Translations under genes and position numbers: made by a program
Origin: a virus
IMG/VR virus record: IMGVR_UViG_3300020055_000001
Span: 1-43,686 of that record
DNA length: 43,686 nucleotides
Reading direction: 5' to 3' (one strand)
Notes under the pieces: generated by a model
What the model was told of the DNA's origin: nothing
The model's database searches: none
The model's input: the letters and a program-made list of their open reading frames with translations, nothing else
Part shown: positions 20,697 to 26,103 of the stretch, one piece after another
Layout: each line of letters begins with the position of its first letter
How positions within the stretch are numbered: the stretch's first letter is position 1

Positions 20697-20864
20697 TCAG
20701 TAAACGCCCACCCCTAACATTTGATGAGGCGTGCGCTCGAAGTTCACATCTTCTAAATAATCTAAGACTTCTTCAGCGTCCAAGTTGTCGGGGACACTTA
20801 CAACTACACAATCTTCTACGGGCATGTAAGTACCCGTTCCTTCGTGATACCAAACCATGCTCAT
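20697..20864 (-). CDS. 55-aa acidic protein, unknown
   Basis: ATG 20864, TGA 20699-20697. The start overlaps the upstream stop (ATGA). It reads M-S-M-V-W-Y-H-E-G-T-G-T-Y, then V-V-V-S-V-P, then an acidic helix D-A-E-E-V-L-D-Y-L-E-D-V. Found by hand between two clear genes; the coupling supports it. Function unknown. Confidence 0.55.
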   Translation of the reverse strand: MSMVWYHEGTGTYMPVEDCVVVSVPDNLDAEEVLDYLEDVNFERTPHQMLGVGVY

Positions 20865-21061
20865 ACCAACTCACGCTCTCCTTCATTGATCTCCCATGCT
20901 GCACGTTGAGCAGCGAACTCAGTCATGAAGTCACCTTGAGAGCCGTCACCACCCTCATTCCTCGTCGGCAAGTGGATCAGTTCATAACCGTAGTTGCCGT
21001 TGTAAGGGTCATGAACAATCCACCACTCACCATCAGAGGAGAAGAACTCCACTCGTTCCAT
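20861..21061 (-). CDS. 66-aa unknown protein
   Basis: ATG 21061 with GAGG upstream. Strand-rich first half (R-V-E-F-F-S-S-D-G-E-W-W-I-V-H-D-P-Y-N-G-N-Y-G), then a Gly/Asp loop and a helix (F-A-A-Q-R-A-A-W-E-I-N). A longer frame to 21163 exists, but the overlapping zinc-ribbon gene and binding site favour this start. Confidence 0.55.
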   Translation of the reverse strand: MERVEFFSSDGEWWIVHDPYNGNYGYELIHLPTRNEGGDGSQGDFMTEFAAQRAAWEINEGERELV

Positions 21062-21062
21062 G

Positions 21063-21173
21063 TCATACCTCGCAATCGTGTCCGTAGTGCCATTCCTGAC
21101 GGTCAATCCCATCAGCCATATCGAACACTCGATCACACTCCTCGCACTTCTGATACAAGCCAATGCCCAGCAT
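21063..21173 (-). CDS. 36-aa zinc-binding microprotein
   Basis: ATG 21173 overlaps the upstream TAA (TAATG); TGA 21065-21063. C-E-E-C near 10-13 and H-Y-G-H-D-C near 29-34 give a CCHC-like metal site. It exactly fills the space between two clear genes. Function unknown. Confidence 0.5.
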   Translation of the reverse strand: MLGIGLYQKCEECDRVFDMADGIDRQEWHYGHDCEV

Positions 21174-21559
21174 TAGTCGAGCCTGCTCTCTACCCAAGCG
21201 TCAATGTCATGAGACTGAAGCACACCAACAAAGGCATGGGCATAAGCACACTTGATCTCATACGATTGACCGCCCTCATGGACAGAGATAGCAAGCCCAC
21301 TCGGGTAGCCCTTCCGAGCCACACCAGCAGCCTTAGCCCATCTGCCCCAACCTGTATTGCCCTTGAAGCAGATAGAAGCGAAGCCACACACACCTTGAGG
21401 GACGTAGTACGTCGGCTTAGTCTCGTCAATCGTGTCATCGAACAGCGACTTCGCTGTCCCCACGATCATCGGAACCGGAACCTTCGCATTGGCGGCTTCC
21501 ATAGCAGCCTCATGCGCCTCAATGTAGATGGCCCCATAGTTCTTGTCATACCAACTCAT
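21173..21559 (-). CDS. 128-aa conserved phage protein of unknown function
   Basis: ATG 21559 with AGAGGT upstream. It starts M-S-W-Y-D-K-N-Y-G-A-I-Y, followed by V-P-M-I-V-G-T, Q-G-V-C-G-F-A, and a C-terminal Y-E-I-K-C-A-Y-A-H-A-F. I recognise this block order from uncharacterised proteins in other tailed phages, but know no assigned role. One of the few leftward genes with a recognisable family resemblance. Confidence 0.65.
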   Translation of the reverse strand: MSWYDKNYGAIYIEAHEAAMEAANAKVPVPMIVGTAKSLFDDTIDETKPTYYVPQGVCGFASICFKGNTGWGRWAKAAGVARKGYPSGLAISVHEGGQSYEIKCAYAHAFVGVLQSHDIDAWVESRLD

Positions 21560-21591
21560 CTTGATACCTCTTTCTCTTGAACGTAGCGTTG

Positions 21592-21641
21592 TTGCCACGC
21601 TCAGGGAAGCCACCCGAAGGTGGCAACCCTCAACTTGGCAA
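21592..21641 (-). terminator. Nested UUCG-loop hairpin in the leftward array
   Basis: The core GCCACC/GGTGGC (21609-21624) has loop TTCG on the - strand with a C-G closing pair. Outside it AGGG/CCCT and TTGCCA/TGGCAA also pair across small internal loops, giving a 50-base structure. It overlaps the stop of the 143-aa gene and precedes the 128-aa gene. Confidence 0.65.
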
Positions 21642-22061
21642 GTTGCTTCTGATGTTGGCGATGTGCTCTTGATGTTGCTTGTCTTGAAGGTGCTTCACTT
21701 GTCGCAAAGCGAGCAGATGGATACACCATTGCAAGTAAGGATCAGTCCGTAACGCCTGCTGTCTACTGTCCTTGCCGCCCGTAAAAAGGGTGGTGCTGTG
21801 ATAGTCGCCGTCCTCGCCGAAGCGAGCGACAACCTGAGTGCCCCGACCGTCCCAACCTTGGTGAACACAGACGTAGCAGTCCCACCTTCTCTGCTCCCTC
21901 TGAAGTTCACCATCAACCCTCGGCACCCACATCGTTTCTTCGATGATCTGCCCTATGGGTTCACAGTTGTCGCAATCGTGACGGTGGCGGTACTGCGGAA
22001 GCCTTGGCGTTTCGATGTATTCCATGACCTCGTACACCATGCGGCGGCCCTCGTCACTCAT
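21630..22061 (-). CDS. 143-aa Cys/His-containing protein, unknown
   Basis: ATG 22061 or the adjacent GTG 22064. Near the start H-R-H-D-C-D-N-C, and near 60 W-D-C-Y-V-C-V-H, form a likely zinc site. The C-terminal half is helical and Gln-rich (H-L-Q-D-K-Q-H-Q-E-H). It overlaps the upstream gene by 8 bases. No family was recognised. Confidence 0.6.
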   Translation of the reverse strand: MSDEGRRMVYEVMEYIETPRLPQYRHRHDCDNCEPIGQIIEETMWVPRVDGELQREQRRWDCYVCVHQGWDGRGTQVVARFGEDGDYHSTTLFTGGKDSRQQALRTDPYLQWCIHLLALRQVKHLQDKQHQEHIANIRSNLPS

Positions 22062-22221
22062 CACTTACCCTCTCGATTACAACCGCCTCGACTACAACGT
22101 CGTCGTAGCCGTCGTTCTTGAGGATCTGAGCAGTTAGGTCTGCCGCCTCTTTAGTCATGTAGTAGTCGGCCTCTACGCCACCAACCCACACAACAAAGTG
22201 CGCTTCACTCCTGGTACTCAT
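22054..22221 (-). CDS. 55-aa unknown protein
   Basis: ATG 22221 with TTAGGAG upstream; a longer frame would cross the hairpin at 22264-22281. A strand-helix-strand pattern (H-F-V-V-W-V-G-G-V-E-A, T-K-E-A-A-D-L-T-A-Q-I-L, V-V-V-E-A-V-V-I-E-R-V) suggests a small ferredoxin-like fold. Function unknown. Confidence 0.6.
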   Translation of the reverse strand: MSTRSEAHFVVWVGGVEADYYMTKEAADLTAQILKNDGYDDVVVEAVVIERVSDE

Positions 22222-22263
22222 CTCGCTACTCCTAACTCCCTGGTGATCTGCCAGGGTGAAAGA

Positions 22264-22281
22264 CAGGGGCCGAAGCCCCTG
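22264..22281 (-). terminator. UUCG-loop hairpin in the leftward array
   Basis: CAGGGGC and GCCCCTG form a perfect 7-bp stem closed by C-G on TTCG (- strand), followed by TCTTTC. It lies 26 bases after the 99-aa gene. Confidence 0.7.
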
Positions 22282-22306
22282 CCTAACAGAATGGCAGATA
22301 ACTAGA

Positions 22307-22606
22307 TCACCCTGCAATCCATTCAGGCTCAATCTCCTTGTAGGCGGCAATCTCAGCCTCATGGACAGCCCTTTCTTCAGCCTGCTCAGCAGCCAACTCT
22401 GGGTCGGTCGGCTGGCAACCAGTCATATCGAAGGGCACTTCGTAGCCGTCAGATGACGACATGCACAACTGAGCCAAGAACCAGTTAAACTCGTCTTGTG
22501 CCCTGACTGCTGCGGTGTCTGCGTCACCCGCTTCGGTAACGATGTGGATAATCGCTTCGACCTTTGCGTCGTTTCTGACGTAACGATAGGTAGTACAATG
22601 CTCCAT
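22307..22606 (-). CDS. 99-aa acidic protein, unknown
   Basis: Strand-rich start (T-T-Y-R-Y-V, V-E-A-I-I-H-I-V-T-E-A), then a helix, then a very Glu-rich helix (A-E-Q-A-E-E-R-A-V-H-E-A-E-I-A-A-Y) and end E-W-I-A-G. The stop codon is inside a GCAGGGTGATCTAG motif shared with 12805-12818. There are hairpins on both sides. No family was recognised. Confidence 0.65.
   Translation of the reverse strand: MEHCTTYRYVRNDAKVEAIIHIVTEAGDADTAAVRAQDEFNWFLAQLCMSSSDGYEVPFDMTGCQPTDPELAAEQAEERAVHEAEIAAYKEIEPEWIAG
22308..22315 (-). promoter_or_regulatory. GCAGGGTG site at a gene end
   Basis: Exact copy overlapping the TGA of the 99-aa gene. The 14-mer GCAGGGTGATCTAG here is also present at 12805-12818. Confidence 0.4.
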
Positions 22607-22654
22607 CGTGATACTCCTTGATCGCTAAGTTGGCCTATCTGACCAACTGAAAGA

Positions 22655-22674
22655 GCCAGGGTCGAAACCCTGGC
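22655..22674 (-). terminator. UUCG-loop hairpin in the leftward array
   Basis: GCCAGGGT and ACCCTGGC form an 8-bp stem with loop TTCG on the - strand, followed by TCTTTC. A second hairpin AGTTGG/CCAACT (22628-22648) follows in the leader of the next gene. Confidence 0.7.
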
Positions 22675-22692
22675 CCAATCAGAACGTCAGAC

Positions 22693-22956
22693 CTAATACT
22701 TGTATCCAGGACAGTCCTGCTCACCAAGAAGGTGTCCCTCGGCGTAGCACACCGGACAGACCCACTTGATATCCCTCTGCCGCATACAGACTTCGAGAGC
22801 CATCGGCAGCGGAACCCTGCTCGACGACGACAGACCCTCGAACCGTGGGAAGTACCGCCGAAGGTCAGTCAGAACGTCCCTCGATAACAGACCGAGGAAC
22901 ATCGCAACCTCGTAGACTCTCGGCCCACGTTCCACCGTCCACTTCTGCTTAGCCAT
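22693..22956 (-). CDS. IF2-N-like domain with C-terminal zinc ribbon
   Basis: 87 aa. Residues about 12-47 (R-V-Y-E-V-A-M-F-L-G-L-L-S-R-D-V-L-T-D-L, then S-S-S-S-R-V-P) resemble the N-terminal IF2_N domain of initiation factor IF-2, also found in some actinobacterial RNase proteins. The C-terminus has C-P-V-C and a distal Cys (D-C-P-G). A ribosome- or RNA-binding role is possible. It starts M-A-K-Q-K like the upstream M-A-K-Q-S gene. Confidence 0.55.
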   Translation of the reverse strand: MAKQKWTVERGPRVYEVAMFLGLLSRDVLTDLRRYFPRFEGLSSSSRVPLPMALEVCMRQRDIKWVCPVCYAEGHLLGEQDCPGYKY

Positions 22957-22983
22957 ACTGATCTCCTTTCAGAGGCTCATCAG

Positions 22984-23019
22984 CACCGTCATCAACGGTG
23001 GACACCCCCGAAGGGGTGT
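22984..23019 (-). terminator. Tandem hairpins with one UUCG loop after the first leftward gene
   Basis: ACACCCC/GGGGTGT (23002-23019) closes on TTCG with a C-G pair on the - strand; immediately after it CACCGT/ACGGTG (22984-23000) forms a second stem. They lie between the 70-aa and 87-aa genes and would attenuate or process the leftward transcript. Confidence 0.7.
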
Positions 23020-23026
23020 TTCGCCT

Positions 23027-23239
23027 TTAGGCATTTGACAACTTGCGGATCAGGTCAGAAGCCCCACCCTTGGTCTTGACGTTGGGCAGGTCAGCGATCT
23101 TGAGCGACTGCTCGTAGCAGAGCGTCGAGATCTTCCTGATCTGAGCAGCCGTAGCAGGGTCTTTCCGCCAATCCCTCTTAGGCTTGACCGTCCTGGTCTT
23201 GCCGTTGGCGAGGGTCACGGTGAAGGATTGCTTAGCCAT
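23027..23239 (-). CDS. 70-aa basic protein, first gene of leftward array (DUF3072-like tail)
   Basis: M-A-K-Q-S-F-T-V-T-L-A-N-G-K-T-R-T-V-K-P-K-R-D-W at the start; the second half (A-A-Q-I-R-K-I-S-T-L-C, then T-K-G-G-A-S-D-L-I-R-K-L) resembles the helical DUF3072-type end found in many actinobacterial and phage proteins. Two GCAGGGTG copies lie 21-42 bases upstream of its start. Likely highly expressed as promoter-proximal gene; function unknown. Confidence 0.65.
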   Translation of the reverse strand: MAKQSFTVTLANGKTRTVKPKRDWRKDPATAAQIRKISTLCYEQSLKIADLPNVKTKGGASDLIRKLSNA

Positions 23240-23259
23240 TTTGATCTCTCTTTCATCTT

Positions 23260-23281
23260 GCAGGGTGTAACCGGCAGGGTG
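23260..23281 (+). promoter_or_regulatory. Two tandem GCAGGGTG sites upstream of the leftward array
   Basis: Copies at 23260-23267 and 23274-23281, 14 bases apart and in the same orientation, just upstream of the first leftward gene. A good candidate for cooperative repressor binding. Confidence 0.5.
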
Positions 23282-23531
23282 TTCTGTCGGCTACTTCCAT
23301 TCCATCATGCACGTCAAATCAGGGGGGCATACCAGGGCAAAACGGACACTCCAGGGGGCACAGGGGACAGGTCCGTGCTCAAGCCCCAGGCAAAGAGGGA
23401 ATAAGCCACAAAACGGACAGCACACTACCCCAATAGGTGCAGAAACGCACGACCTGGGGGGGTTTTAAGCAAGCCCCCCCGTGGGGTGTGTACAGACCTG
23501 AGAAAAATTTTGACCAGAAACCCGCGTGTTT

Positions 23532-23539
23532 GCAGGGTG
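23532..23539 (+). promoter_or_regulatory. GCAGGGTG site in the late control region
   Basis: Exact copy preceded by TTT and followed by TTG, about 180 bases upstream of the late -10 element. Confidence 0.4.
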
Positions 23540-23621
23540 TTGAAAGTTTTTGTTTCTTGGGGGGTTGCTTTTTGTGAATTGCCAGACTACAGGGTTATTA
23601 GTAGAAGCCTTTTTTTACTAA

Positions 23622-23644
23622 GCCTCCCCGCCTTTAGGGGAGGC
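23622..23644. terminator. GC-rich hairpin inside the control region
   Basis: GCCTCCCC (23622-23629) and GGGGAGGC (23637-23644) are perfectly complementary around a 7-base loop. It follows T8 and the TTAGTA/TACTAA repeat. It could insulate the two divergent units; the + strand side is followed by TCGGCTTTGTTTG. Confidence 0.5.
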
Positions 23645-23719
23645 GGCGGGTCGGCTTTGTTTGTGATTGTTCGACCGAGTTCCGCGAGGTCGTGGGACGC
23701 TCGCGTCACTTTGAGCAGG

Positions 23720-23747
23720 TAGAATATGGGAACGGTCACAACGTTCC
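23720..23747 (+). promoter_or_regulatory. Late promoter -10 with palindromic operator
   Basis: TAGAAT (23720-23725) matches five of six bases of a -10 element; no TTGACA-like -35 is found at the normal distance, as expected if an alternative sigma or activator is used. Directly downstream GGAACG (23729-23734) and CGTTCC (23742-23747) form an inverted repeat around GTCACAA, probably a regulator site over the start point. Confidence 0.5.
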
Positions 23748-23780
23748 TGTGATTTATCCCCACTTTTAGGTGGGTGAGTT

Positions 23781-24242
23781 ATGTCCAGAGTGAGTTCGTT
23801 ACTGCGCTCGTTTGATCCGTTCGCTTCCTGCGTCAGCGACGCTGCGATTTTCTACGCGGTGGAGGAGAAGTCCTCCGCATGGTGGGATCGGAACGTTTGG
23901 CATTTTGTTCGGCTTGATGGTTCTGGCTGCGCCATTTGGCGCGGCGCATTGCAGGCCAATCAGAACATTGGCGGTAGGTCTTTATCTCACCCGTTGGTCG
24001 AGTTGAAGGTCGCCGGTTACACATCTTTTATCCCGTTGAGGACGCGCCGGTTGTTGTGGGCGTGGGCGTATGGGTACGAGACGCTGCCCGATGGGAAGCA
24101 GACAGATTTCTCCACCGACGAGGTTATCTCGATGACCTGCTGGAACCACTTGTGCGTGAGCGCACAGCACATGGAGAAGGTTGATCGGACGGAGTTGGGT
24201 TACAAGACATGGGCCAAGGAGACAGGTCAGGTCGCCGGGTAG
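23781..24242 (+). CDS. HNH-like protein upstream of terminase, active-site residues altered
   Basis: 153 aa; binding site AGGTGGGTGAG. The region G-S-G-C-A-I-W-R-G-A-L to R-R-L-L-W-A-W-A-Y-G, then C-W-N-H-L-C-V-S-A-Q-H-M-E, follows the layout of HNH endonucleases (usual end D-H-L-C-x-N-x-x-C-V-N-P-x-H-L-E). Where the catalytic Asp-His usually precedes L-C, this protein has Ser-Met-Thr-Cys, so the first metal/base His is missing. HNH proteins next to terminases can assist DNA packaging. This one may be inactive or use another residue. Confidence 0.65.
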   Translation: MSRVSSLLRSFDPFASCVSDAAIFYAVEEKSSAWWDRNVWHFVRLDGSGCAIWRGALQANQNIGGRSLSHPLVELKVAGYTSFIPLRTRRLLWAWAYGYETLPDGKQTDFSTDEVISMTCWNHLCVSAQHMEKVDRTELGYKTWAKETGQVAG

Positions 24243-26095
24243 TCGGTACTGAGGTTGCGAAGGGTGAACTGCTCGCCCTTATCCGTTCGGGTGAGCGGGT
24301 GCGTGACGCGCTGCGGAAGATCGAGAGGTCTCGTTCCTGGTATCAGGATCAGCGTAGGCGTGACTCCGACTGGGCGGCTTTGTGTGACTTCTCCCGCCAT
24401 AAGCGTCTTGAGTTAGTTGCCTCGAATACTGAGAAGGTCGGGTTCTCCGAGTTCTCCGAGAAGTACCTGGGTGTGAAGGTGTGGCCTCACATGCAGAACG
24501 TGGTCGATCTCATGGAGGGGCGCGACCCAGGGTGGCTGCACCCGAGCATGGTGTACGAGAAGGGCACTTCTGGACTGAGCCGGTTGCTCGTTAACGTCCC
24601 GCCCAATCACGCGAAGTCGATGACCGTGAGTATTAATTACGCGACGTATCGGGTGTGCAAAGACCCGAACATCAACGTGATTATCGTGAGCAAGACTCAA
24701 GATCAGGCTAAGAAGTTCTTGTACGCGATTAAGCAACGGTTGACCCACCCCCGCTACGCGGAGATGCAGGCGGCGTTCGGCCCTACTGACGGGTTCAAGG
24801 CTTCCGCTGATGAGTGGTCTGCTACCCGCGTTTACTTGGGGGGCGACCGGGACAGCGACTCCAAAGACCCAACCATCGAAGCCATCGGCATGGGTGGAAT
24901 GATTTATGGATCGCGTGCGAACCTCATCATCCTCGACGATGTTGTGACGCTAACCAACTCGTCCGATTGGCGTAAGCAGCAAGACTGGATCAGGCAGGAA
25001 GTTGCGTCCCGTCTCCCACCGAGGGGCGGTCAGTTACTTGTTGTTGGTACCCGCGTCGCCTCGATTGACTTGTATAAAGAGTTGCGTAACGCGGAGCATT
25101 ACACGGACGGGAAAGTCCCGTGGAGTTACCTGGCTATGCCAGCCGTGTTGGAGTCCAAGGAAGACCCGAAGGATTGGGTGACCTTGTGGCCTAAGTCCGA
25201 GCAGACACTCATGGAAGATGATGTGCCGGACGAAAATGGAAACTTCGAGCGGTGGAGTGGCGAGCGCCTATCCCAAGTTCGTAACGAGGTCGGGCCGAGT
25301 AAGTGGAGCCTGGTCTATCAAAATCTTGACGTAGCCGAGGACGCGATATTCGATCCCGTCTGCGTAAAGGGTTCCGTGAATGGCATGAGGAGTGTTGGCC
25401 CCCTGTCGTCCGGTGTCGCTGGTCACCCGAAAGACCCTGAAGGCTTCTACCGGGTGGTTGGTATTGATCCAGCGATGAGTGGCGATACGGCTTCCGTCGC
25501 CTATGCCGTAGACCGGAGAAGTGGTAAGCGTTATGTGATGGATGTCGATGTGATGACATCGCCTTCGCCAGCCGCGATCAGGACGCTGATTCGTAATTGG
25601 GCAGAGCGGTACAGACCGCAGACTATTGTTGTGGAGTCCAATGCGTTTCAGTTGTTTCTGACTCAGGACGAGGAAATCAGATCGTTCCTGGCAAGCAAGG
25701 GAATCTCTTACCGGCCCCATCACACAGGCTCAAACAAGCAAGACCCTGAGTTCGGTGTGGCCTCCCTCGCTCCCCTGTTTGGTTCAAAGACGACGCGAGA
25801 AGGTCAACTAACCACGAAGCACGCTGGCGACAATCTCATCGAGTTGCCTGCCACTACAAATGAAAACGTCAGGAAACTGGTCGAGCAACTAATCACCTGG
25901 CAGGCGGGGGTTCCCCCGAAGAAACTGAAGCAAGACGCTGTGATGGCTTTATGGTTCGCCGAACTTGTTGCTCGTGAGCAGTTGTTCCGCATCAACAGCA
26001 ACTACCAAACAAATTTCATGTCTACTGAGTTCGTTACCAGGGGCGATAGAAGCGCCCAGTTCACGGTAAACCTCAATGATGTCATTTCCGTATAG
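24209..26095 (+). CDS. terL: Terminase large subunit
   Basis: 628 aa. ATPase: Walker A-like P-P-N-H-A-K-S at about 131-137 and Walker B L-I-I-L-D-D-V at about 239-245. Nuclease: V-V-G-I-D-P-A-M-S-G-D-T near 424, V-V-E-S-N-A-F-Q near 480, and D-A-V-M-A-L-W-F-A near 585, the RNase H-like metal site. It cuts concatemeric DNA and drives it into the prohead. The first 60 residues contain a helix-turn-helix-like segment (L-L-A-L-I-R-S-G-E-R-V-R-D-A-L) that may replace a small terminase, which I do not see as a separate gene. Confidence 0.93.
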   Translation: MGQGDRSGRRVVGTEVAKGELLALIRSGERVRDALRKIERSRSWYQDQRRRDSDWAALCDFSRHKRLELVASNTEKVGFSEFSEKYLGVKVWPHMQNVVDLMEGRDPGWLHPSMVYEKGTSGLSRLLVNVPPNHAKSMTVSINYATYRVCKDPNINVIIVSKTQDQAKKFLYAIKQRLTHPRYAEMQAAFGPTDGFKASADEWSATRVYLGGDRDSDSKDPTIEAIGMGGMIYGSRANLIILDDVVTLTNSSDWRKQQDWIRQEVASRLPPRGGQLLVVGTRVASIDLYKELRNAEHYTDGKVPWSYLAMPAVLESKEDPKDWVTLWPKSEQTLMEDDVPDENGNFERWSGERLSQVRNEVGPSKWSLVYQNLDVAEDAIFDPVCVKGSVNGMRSVGPLSSGVAGHPKDPEGFYRVVGIDPAMSGDTASVAYAVDRRSGKRYVMDVDVMTSPSPAAIRTLIRNWAERYRPQTIVVESNAFQLFLTQDEEIRSFLASKGISYRPHHTGSNKQDPEFGVASLAPLFGSKTTREGQLTTKHAGDNLIELPATTNENVRKLVEQLITWQAGVPPKKLKQDAVMALWFAELVAREQLFRINSNYQTNFMSTEFVTRGDRSAQFTVNLNDVISV

Positions 26096-26103
26096 AAGGT
26101 TGT

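Larger units (their letters stand above)
23240..23780. promoter_or_regulatory. 540-base divergent control region between leftward array and late operon
   Basis: No credible gene. Contents: GCAGGGTG at 23260-23267, 23274-23281 and 23532-23539; GTGCATGATG inverted at 23303-23312, overlapping TTGACG (23317-23312, - strand), a leftward -35 candidate; direct repeats CAAAACGGACA at 23338-23348 and 23409-23419; a G7/C7 hairpin around 23456-23480; inverted TTAGTA/TACTAA near 23597-23621; the GCCTCCCC hairpin; and the late promoter/operator near 23720-23747. G-runs are unusually frequent between 23320 and 23480. Confidence 0.6.

Noticed and set aside
20639-21580. 313-codon + strand open frame opposite the leftward array
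   Set aside because: The - strand here has four coupled genes with binding sites and recognisable blocks; the + strand product is low in structure and rich in Arg, Leu, Ser and Pro.
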